From the NCBI GenBank assembly GCA_014360825.1, contig JACIWT010000008.1, positions 1 to 64,000 on the forward strand: a stretch of 64,000 nt of DNA, in the 5' to 3' direction. A program made the translations under genes and the position numbers. This stretch comes from Chloroflexota bacterium (GTDB lineage: Bacteria; Chloroflexota; Anaerolineae; UBA2200; JACIWT01). Shown piece by piece: positions 59,119 to 64,000 of this stretch (positions within the stretch are counted from its first letter, which is position 1; each line of letters begins with the position of its first letter). The notes under the pieces are model-generated. The model worked only from the letters and a program-made list of their open reading frames with translations, was not told the DNA's origin and searched no databases.

Positions 59119-59334
59119 ATGAAAGAATATCAATTTCCTGTGATTATCGAATATGACCCTGAAGAGAACGTCTACTTGGCCGATTGTCCCCTTTTACAAG
59201 GATGTTACACAGACGGCAAGACCTACGAAGAAGCGTTAGAAAACATTAAGGACGCCATAAAATTGTGCATCGAATCGCGTTTGGCCGTCGGTGATCCGGT
59301 TCCCACCCCAGAATTGGTCAGGGTCGCCGTATAA
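59119..59334 (+). CDS. hicB: HicB-family antitoxin
   Basis: 71 residues from the ATG at 59119, behind GTGAGGAAAACATTT. HicB core: FPVIIEYDPEENVYLADCPL, LQGCYTDGKTYEEALENIKD, AIKLCIESRL. No separate DNA-binding domain is fused, so it is the short type. It overlaps the toxin gene by one base (TAATG). Confidence 0.93.
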   Translation: MKEYQFPVIIEYDPEENVYLADCPLLQGCYTDGKTYEEALENIKDAIKLCIESRLAVGDPVPTPELVRVAV

Positions 59335-59561
59335 TGCCCGATAAACTCCCATCGGTCCAAGCGCGGCAAGTGATTAAGGTCCTAGAGGCCCTTGGTTTCC
59401 AGCGAATCAAACAATCAGGCAGCCATGCCACTTATCGCCATCCCAACGGACGTTGGACCATTGTTTCGATCCACCCAAGCAAAACCATTCCCAAAGGCAC
59501 ATTGCGCAAAATTCTCCGCGATGCCGGCTTGACCCCAGAAGAATTCGTTGATTTACTCTAG
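59334..59561 (+). CDS. hicA: HicA-family mRNA interferase toxin
   Basis: 75 residues with the double-stranded-RNA-binding-like HicA fold: VIKVLEALGFQRIKQSGSHA with the catalytic His, TYRHPNGRWTIVSIHPSKTI, PKGTLRKILRDAGLTPEEFV. The antitoxin gene comes first here, unlike the hicA-hicB order of E. coli but common in other phyla. Gap 59562-59647 beyond it shows no gene. Confidence 0.95.
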   Translation: MPDKLPSVQARQVIKVLEALGFQRIKQSGSHATYRHPNGRWTIVSIHPSKTIPKGTLRKILRDAGLTPEEFVDLL

Positions 59562-59647
59562 ACAAAAATCAGGCATCTTCATTAATACAACCCCTACTAT
59601 ATCACCACTGCTACCCCGATTTGTAGCCCCAAATTCCATCACACCCG

Positions 59648-60574
59648 TCACCCCCCACCCAGCAAGATGGCCAGGATGGCTTTCTGCACGTGCATCCGGT
59701 TCTCGGCCTGGTCGAAGATGACCGAGTGAGGCCCATCGGCCACCCCATCGGTGATCTCCTGGCCCCGATGCGCGGGCAGGCAGTGCATCACGATGACGTC
59801 GGGCCTGGCCCTGGAGACCAAGGCAGCGTTCACCTGGTAGGGCGGGAAAACCTCCAGTCGCTTCTTCTGTTCGGCTTCCTGGCCCATGCTCACCCAGGTG
59901 TCGGTGTAGATCACATCGGCCCCCTTCACTGCCGCCACCGGGTCATGGGTCAACTCCACAGTGCTTGAATTCTCCCGAGCGAAGGCGAACGCCATCTCCA
60001 CCACCCGCCCGTCGGGCTCATAGCCCTCCGGTGTAGCGGCCACAATGTCCATCCCCACTTTGCTGCAGCCAAACAGGAGCGAGTGCAAGACGTTGTTTCC
60101 ATCGCCCACCCAGGCTAATTTCAACCCCGTCAGCCGCCCTTTCTTCTCGAGGATGGTGAAGAGGTCGGATAGGGCCTGACAGGGATGGCTGTAGTCGGAA
60201 AGACCGTTGATGACCGGCACACGGGAATAGCGGGCCAGTTCCTCCAGGTCGGAGTGGGCGAAGACGCGGGCCATAATGCCATCCACATAGCGGCTGAGGA
60301 CGCGGGCCACGTCGGCGACGCTTTCGCGCTTGCCCAGTTGGATCTCGTCAGGCGAGAGATAGAGAGCGTGGCCACCCAGATGCTTCATCGCCATCTCGAA
60401 GGAGACGCGGGTGCGCAGCGAAGGTTTCTGGAAGATCATGCCCAGCGACTTGCCCACCAGCCGTGGGATATTGCCGCCGGCGGCCCATTCCTCCTTGAGT
60501 TCTTGCGCCAAATTGAGGATGTCCCAGATCTCGGAACTGGAAAGATCAGCGAGGGAAATGAGGTCCTTCTTCAT
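59648..60574 (-). CDS. argF: Ornithine carbamoyltransferase
   Basis: 308 residues. Carbamoyl-phosphate site [13 protein letters not shown], ornithine loop [12 protein letters not shown] and the [12 protein letters not shown] motif are all in place; the C-terminal half has [15 protein letters not shown]. It makes citrulline from ornithine and carbamoyl phosphate, in arginine synthesis or the reverse. CTTAGGGAGGCAATGCA precedes the ATG. It stands alone; no arginine genes are adjacent. Confidence 0.96.
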   Translation of the reverse strand: MKKDLISLADLSSSEIWDILNLAQELKEEWAAGGNIPRLVGKSLGMIFQKPSLRTRVSFEMAMKHLGGHALYLSPDEIQLGKRESVADVARVLSRYVDGIMARVFAHSDLEELARYSRVPVINGLSDYSHPCQALSDLFTILEKKGRLTGLKLAWVGDGNNVLHSLLFGCSKVGMDIVAATPEGYEPDGRVVEMAFAFARENSSTVELTHDPVAAVKGADVIYTDTWVSMGQEAEQKKRLEVFPPYQVNAALVSRARPDVIVMHCLPAHRGQEITDGVADGPHSVIFDQAENRMHVQKAILAILLGGG

Positions 60575-60664
60575 TGCATTGCCTCCCTAAGAGTGTCCAT
60601 CACGCGGTTTATGAGACTTGCACATATTATAACACAAAAGGGAGGGAATGCGTAACGCCAATGT

Positions 60665-60707
60665 GTAGGGGCAGGTCTGTAGGGGCAGGTCTGAGACCTG
60701 CCCCTAC
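60665..60707. repeat. Hairpin with tandem half
   Basis: GTAGGGGCAGGTCT occurs twice in tandem (60665-60678, 60679-60692), followed by G and the complement of the second copy, so the dyad has 14-bp arms around one base. It overlaps the stop codon of the HD gene. Confidence 0.9.
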
Positions 60708-61435
60708 GAGAACAGATCTATGTCATTGATCCGTAACTGGAATTTGCAGCCCAGGAATCGCACCGCCCGCCGGGCGATCAACATGCGAGTCATGAAGATC
60801 TCGAAGTATTCCATCACCTGGGAGAGAGAGGTGTCAATGTCCACTTCGAAGGCGATGGTGCGCTTCTCGGCGTCCACGCGCACGAAGGAGCGCTTGGCGG
60901 AATAGTTCACTCGGTCGTGGATATCGAAGGACAGGGGATCGGGGTTCTGCACACGGGAGCGGTGCACGTCGGCCTTATCGGCGATGATGACCGCGGCAGA
61001 GATGGGGCTCACCGGATCGCCGCGCTCTTCCTCATGGTTGCCGATGGCGGCGATGATGTAACTCACTTCCTCGTAGTCCATACCCAGGCGTCTGAGCACC
61101 TCCTGAGCGATGAAGGCGCCAGAGTGGGCGTGGTTCTCGCGGTGGACGACGTTGCCGATGTCGTGCAGGTAGCCAGCGATCTCGGCCAGTTGGGCCTGGC
61201 GCTCGGGGTAGCCCAGGCGGAGGAGGATGTTGCGGGCGATACTGGCCACCAGGCTGGCGTGGCGCTCGCCGTGCTCGGTGAAGCCCAGGAGTGCCATCTG
61301 CTCGGCGCCGCGCTTGAGGTAGGCGATCACTTGCGGGTCGCGGCGCACGTCATCCAGGGTGACCAGTTTGACCTGCGGTGCTGCCACCTCTTTCGCTTTG
61401 ACTTTATTCACTGCGTTGGTCGAGAGTTTGCTCAT
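60704..61435 (-). CDS. HD-domain phosphohydrolase
   Basis: 243 residues from the ATG at 61435 (a GTG at 61474 is possible and would add 13 residues). HD motifs: [53 protein letters not shown] and [13 protein letters not shown] phosphohydrolases cut nucleotides or nucleotide second messengers. The last third (VEYFEIF-type helices ending [16 protein letters not shown]) is unusual. It slightly overlaps the membrane gene upstream if the GTG is used. Confidence 0.85.
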   Translation of the reverse strand: MSKLSTNAVNKVKAKEVAAPQVKLVTLDDVRRDPQVIAYLKRGAEQMALLGFTEHGERHASLVASIARNILLRLGYPERQAQLAEIAGYLHDIGNVVHRENHAHSGAFIAQEVLRRLGMDYEEVSYIIAAIGNHEEERGDPVSPISAAVIIADKADVHRSRVQNPDPLSFDIHDRVNYSAKRSFVRVDAEKRTIAFEVDIDTSLSQVMEYFEIFMTRMLIARRAVRFLGCKFQLRINDIDLFS

Positions 61436-61470
61436 CGCGTCTAACTCGCCTGTTCCTCCCAGGTGAACGT

Positions 61471-62319
61471 TCACCCTGCCACTGCCAGCGCGGCCACCAC
61501 CATGCTGAGCGCCAGGTAGCCCTGCACCCGGGCCGCATAGTCACCGACCCCGGCATCGCCCTGGCGAACTGGCTCCCAGAGCAACTGCGGTGGCAGCAAT
61601 AGGCCCACCACCAGTGCGGCCAGTGGCACCCGGATCGCGACCAGCAGTGCCACTGCCAGCGCCTGGGGCAGGGCACGCAGCCAGCCTGGTGCCTCCGGCC
61701 ACGAGATGGCCCACATGCTCAGGGCATAGAGCAGGCTTGCCACCAGTGAGGCTGGGTTTCGGCCACCGAAAGCGGCGAACCCCGCCCACCACGTCAGCAG
61801 AAACGTCCCGGCTACGGCGATTTGCCTCCGCTCACCCATTGCTTCGCATATCACAGCCAGCCCGACCAAGGCCAGAGTCAACCACACCAGTGGCGGACCC
61901 AGGTGCCAAGACAGCGACAGGGCGAACAGCGTCCCCAGCGCCACGGTGGCAACATTCGCCTTCACACGCCCGCTGCGGGTGCGCCACTGGGCCACGACCT
62001 GAGCCCACCGGACCGACAGGTTGTGGGCGAGAGAACCCCGCACGGTGTAGGGCAACACGGGTGGGTCCGCGGGGCGGCGCTTCGGGCCCTGCAGTGCCCT
62101 TCGCCAGTCGGTTTCCACTATCGCCCACCAGATCGAGCCCCACAGGGGCCCCACTAAGAGCAGCGCCAGCGCCAGCCGGGCGGCAAAGCCAATCCCTAGC
62201 CTGGGCCCGGCTGAGAGAGTCCCGCAAATCAGGGCCAGCGGTGTAGCCAAATAGGATAGTGGCGCCGCCGGATACGTCACCGGCCCGGCCCAGCGCCATG
62301 TTAATGTAGGAGAAGGCAT
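61471..62319 (-). CDS. Polytopic membrane protein, unknown
   Basis: 282 residues from the ATG at 62319 behind GAGGGGAACACC. About seven hydrophobic stretches: [66 protein letters not shown] and a final [13 protein letters not shown] basic cytoplasmic loop holds [17 protein letters not shown]. No family is recognised. It is next to the HD gene on the same strand. Confidence 0.65.
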   Translation of the reverse strand: MPSPTLTWRWAGPVTYPAAPLSYLATPLALICGTLSAGPRLGIGFAARLALALLLVGPLWGSIWWAIVETDWRRALQGPKRRPADPPVLPYTVRGSLAHNLSVRWAQVVAQWRTRSGRVKANVATVALGTLFALSLSWHLGPPLVWLTLALVGLAVICEAMGERRQIAVAGTFLLTWWAGFAAFGGRNPASLVASLLYALSMWAISWPEAPGWLRALPQALAVALLVAIRVPLAALVVGLLLPPQLLWEPVRQGDAGVGDYAARVQGYLALSMVVAALAVAG

Positions 62320-62387
62320 CGTCAAGGTGTTCCCCTCGTCAATGGAACAAGAGTTGGAAGTCGCAGCAAAGTGCCTTTTCGATGTGC

Positions 62388-62960
62388 TCACCCCGGCTGT
62401 ACCGCCTCTGTTTGCAGCCGGGCCCACAGTTCATTTAATCCCAACGAAGTTACCCACTCTGCTATGTATATTTCATCCAGTCGCCCCCGCTGGATTTCAT
62501 ATACGCCAAGCGCATCTTGAAAGTCCTGCTCCCATTGGGTTTCGCGATACCAGAGTAACTTCGAAAGAATGGCATCTTCAGGTGAACTGATGTAGACTAG
62601 CCGGCCACCACTTAGCAAAGGCTCGCGACGCCGGCGCTGGAAGGCCTCACACCGATAGGGATCAGTTCCGAGAACCCAGAAATCGATCTTGAAGCCCGTG
62701 TCGAGATGAACCAGATTGAACTGGCTATACTGTTCCACCGCCTGGCGCATAGACTCAGCATCGGCATAGAAACGATCGTCAAGAGCGCTGGCCAGATCTT
62801 GTGTTACCGCAACAGGGATCTGCACTACCAGATCAACATCATGAGTGGCGCGGGGCCGGCCCCAGAAACTCGTGGCAAAAGAACCTACCACCATGTAGGG
62901 AACAGAGCGCAGTTCCAGTTCTTCCACTACCAAGCCCAGGATTTCATCTGGCGTCATCAT
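62388..62960 (-). CDS. Nucleotidyltransferase-fold protein
   Basis: 190 residues. Motif YMVVGSFATSFWGRPRATHD followed by VDLVV is a GS-x13-DxD active site of the polymerase-beta superfamily; a third acidic residue is in FKIDFWVLG. This resembles AbiEii-type toxins and related families that pair with small proteins. It overlaps the small gene upstream by 4 bases (ATGA), so both may form a toxin-antitoxin-like pair. Confirmation is needed. Confidence 0.75.
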   Translation of the reverse strand: MMTPDEILGLVVEELELRSVPYMVVGSFATSFWGRPRATHDVDLVVQIPVAVTQDLASALDDRFYADAESMRQAVEQYSQFNLVHLDTGFKIDFWVLGTDPYRCEAFQRRRREPLLSGGRLVYISSPEDAILSKLLWYRETQWEQDFQDALGVYEIQRGRLDEIYIAEWVTSLGLNELWARLQTEAVQPG

Positions 62961-63196
62961 CGGCGCCCCTCAAGATATCTCTCCACTTGGGCGAAAAGTT
63001 CAGGCGACAACATGCGACGTCGCAACTCCTGACTCAGTGCCTCGGGACTGATGTCCGCATTCTGTTGTCGTATGGCCCGGACAGCCATTTCTTGCACCAT
63101 CGCGCTGAGTTCCAGAGCGATGCGCAGGCGTTGCTGGGGGGTCAGACGACGGTAAATGTTAATCCTGTGCCGCTCGGCGGCCGAATGCTCGGTCAT
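62957..63196 (-). CDS. Small helical partner protein (possible antitoxin)
   Basis: 79 residues: RINIYRRLTPQQRLRIALEL, then helices rich in Arg, Glu and Gln (SPEALSQELRRRMLSPELFA). No DNA-binding motif is clear. It precedes and overlaps the nucleotidyltransferase gene (ATGA), as antitoxin genes often do. Similar small proteins of this pattern accompany nucleotidyltransferases in Chloroflexota and cyanobacteria; that is my recollection and would need a search. Confidence 0.65.
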   Translation of the reverse strand: MTEHSAAERHRINIYRRLTPQQRLRIALELSAMVQEMAVRAIRQQNADISPEALSQELRRRMLSPELFAQVERYLEGRR

Positions 63197-63315
63197 GGCT
63201 CTATCGCTGGCCTAATTGTAATGCCTTAAATCTTACCTCTTGATTATAACCCCGCCTTGCAATCCGGGCAAACAAGTCACCACAAAGACCCGAAGGCACA
63301 AAGACGTCCCCATTG

Positions 63316-63375
63316 TTCCCCCGCAGTTGCACTGCGAGGAAATGTTGCGCTGCCGCGTGCTTCCACTTCAACGGC
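63316..63375. repeat. Hairpin island
   Basis: CCCGCAGTTGCACTGCGAGG followed by AAATGTTGCGCTGCCGCGTG and CTTCCACTTCAACGGCGTTGCG: a decayed copy of the 1.1/40.7 kb module. It overlaps the end of the DUF3786 gene. The gap 63197-63315 shows nothing else. Confidence 0.7.
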
Positions 63376-64000
63376 GTTGCGCTTCCTTTTTCAGCCGTGT
63401 TGCCACCAGTCCGCCCAACACCGCCAAATCCTCCGTCGGCAGGTAGTGTGCTGCCGAGGCATCGAAGAGAACATTGGCAGCGGCGGGAAACTCCTCATCG
63501 CCACGGTGCAATACCACCGCCACCGGCACCCGCGGGAGTATGCGGAACATGAACGCGGCGTCGCCGTATGTCAGCCGATCCCCACCCAGAGCCACTGCTG
63601 CGGCGATGAAACCCTCCAGGTCATCGCCGAAGCGGCGGACCAGGATGCCTGCGCTACGTCCTTGGAAAGCGGGGTCGTATCCGAGCCCGCCGGGCAATTC
63701 GCGGAAGGAAATCCAGCGATCGGCGGGAAGGGTGCCATCTGCGGTCAGTAGGTAGTGAAGCATCAGTAGTTGCTCGGTGACCGAAGGTTCTGCCCCGCTG
63801 GCGGCATGGCGCACTGTCACCTTTGGGAAAGTGATCGCGTATTCATCGCCCCAGAAGCGCAGGAGGAAATGGCCGCGGTTTCCTTCCTCGGGGACGAATT
63901 CGCAGGCTGCGCGGTACGCCGTTAAGTAGGGATCCAATTGCTGCATATCCTGGTAAGCCTTGTACAGGGCCAGCAGATGGGCTTCTTGTCTGGTTCGAGC
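63368..64000 (-). CDS. DUF3786 protein (5' end probably outside the window)
   Basis: From the stop at 63368 the frame is open to the right edge: 18 codons lie before the first ATG at 63946, so the start may be beyond the window. The visible part reads RGHFLLRFWGDEYAITFPKV, EQLLMLHYLLTADGTLPADR, WISFRELPGGLGYDPAFQGR and VLHRGDEEFPAAANVLFDAS, the DUF3786 pattern. Function unknown; the family is found mainly in anaerobes with cobalamin-dependent methyl transfer. It might bind a corrinoid or metal. Confidence 0.8.
   Translation of the reverse strand, partial: ARTRQEAHLLALYKAYQDMQQLDPYLTAYRAACEFVPEEGNRGHFLLRFWGDEYAITFPKVTVRHAASGAEPSVTEQLLMLHYLLTADGTLPADRWISFRELPGGLGYDPAFQGRSAGILVRRFGDDLEGFIAAAVALGGDRLTYGDAAFMFRILPRVPVAVVLHRGDEEFPAAANVLFDASAAHYLPTEDLAVLGGLVATRLKKEAQRR

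Overview
This window looks like a piece of a GC-rich, rather loosely packed genome of a free-living bacterium. Most genes read like those of Chloroflexota of the Anaerolineae type. That is an inference from gene style: zinc-ribbon proteins of unknown role, a minimal SufCB pair, a UspA-GpgS fusion, DUF362 and polyferredoxin proteins, and many small toxin-antitoxin modules. There is no rRNA, tRNA or other decisive marker. Anaerobic or microaerobic life is suggested by several 4Fe-4S proteins and radical SAM enzymes. No phage region, conjugation region or CRISPR array was seen. The only sign of transposition is a transposase tail at the left edge, plus one intein.

Layout, left to right. 0-3 kb: transposase end, a MazEF-like module, a 150-bp direct repeat, a radical SAM gene and the relic of a beta-helix protein. 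3-5 kb: arsenic response (ArsR with a clear promoter and operator, glutaredoxin, ArsM). 4.8-9.4 kb: an operon with two unknown small proteins, an iron-sulfur protein, a minimal SufC/SufB pair, a winged-helix protein, a MIP18/SufT protein and XdhC. 9.4-16.5 kb: mostly leftward single genes (YkoP-like, EamA, a broken flavin reductase, DUF433/DUF5615, GyrI-like, VOC, HAD, metallopeptidase, DUF3795, a zinc-ribbon/HEPN protein). 17-20.6 kb: a three-gene glyoxylate operon (AGXT-type aminotransferase, HOGA1-type aldolase, GlcD). 20.6-31 kb: MntA/HepT, permease, DUF523, a BglII-like nuclease, a TPR protein, a ferredoxin-type protein, an intein-bearing gene, an MFS transporter, HEPN/MNT and a zinc-ribbon protein. 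31-37 kb: polyferredoxin with DUF362, then UspA-GpgS and a GT4 glycosyltransferase. 37-40.5 kb: two zinc-ribbon genes (one frameshifted) and a large membrane protein. 41-48.4 kb: POLLUX-type channel, HUMPS-family lyase, slipin, hydrolase, ABC-2 exporter, DUF1232. 48.4-52.6 kb: a MarR-controlled heterodimeric ABC exporter. 52.7-64 kb: YoaP-like GNAT, VapBC with an SPL-like radical SAM protein, Der, CdaR/CdaA, HicBA, ornithine carbamoyltransferase, HD protein, a nucleotidyltransferase pair and a DUF3786 protein cut by the right edge.

Two themes run through the window. First, gaps between genes are filled by 'hairpin islands': mosaics of short, near-perfect inverted repeats with a 1-5 nt centre, joined by recurring linkers. 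About 17 islands were found by eye, and related palindromes sit inside the intein in different reading frames. Second, there are five to seven toxin-antitoxin or HEPN/nucleotidyltransferase modules. The best candidates for new biology are the Suf-XdhC operon with its two unknown small proteins, the 37-40.5 kb zinc-ribbon/membrane operon, the DUF559 intein carrying palindromes, the zinc-ribbon/HEPN protein and the hairpin islands.
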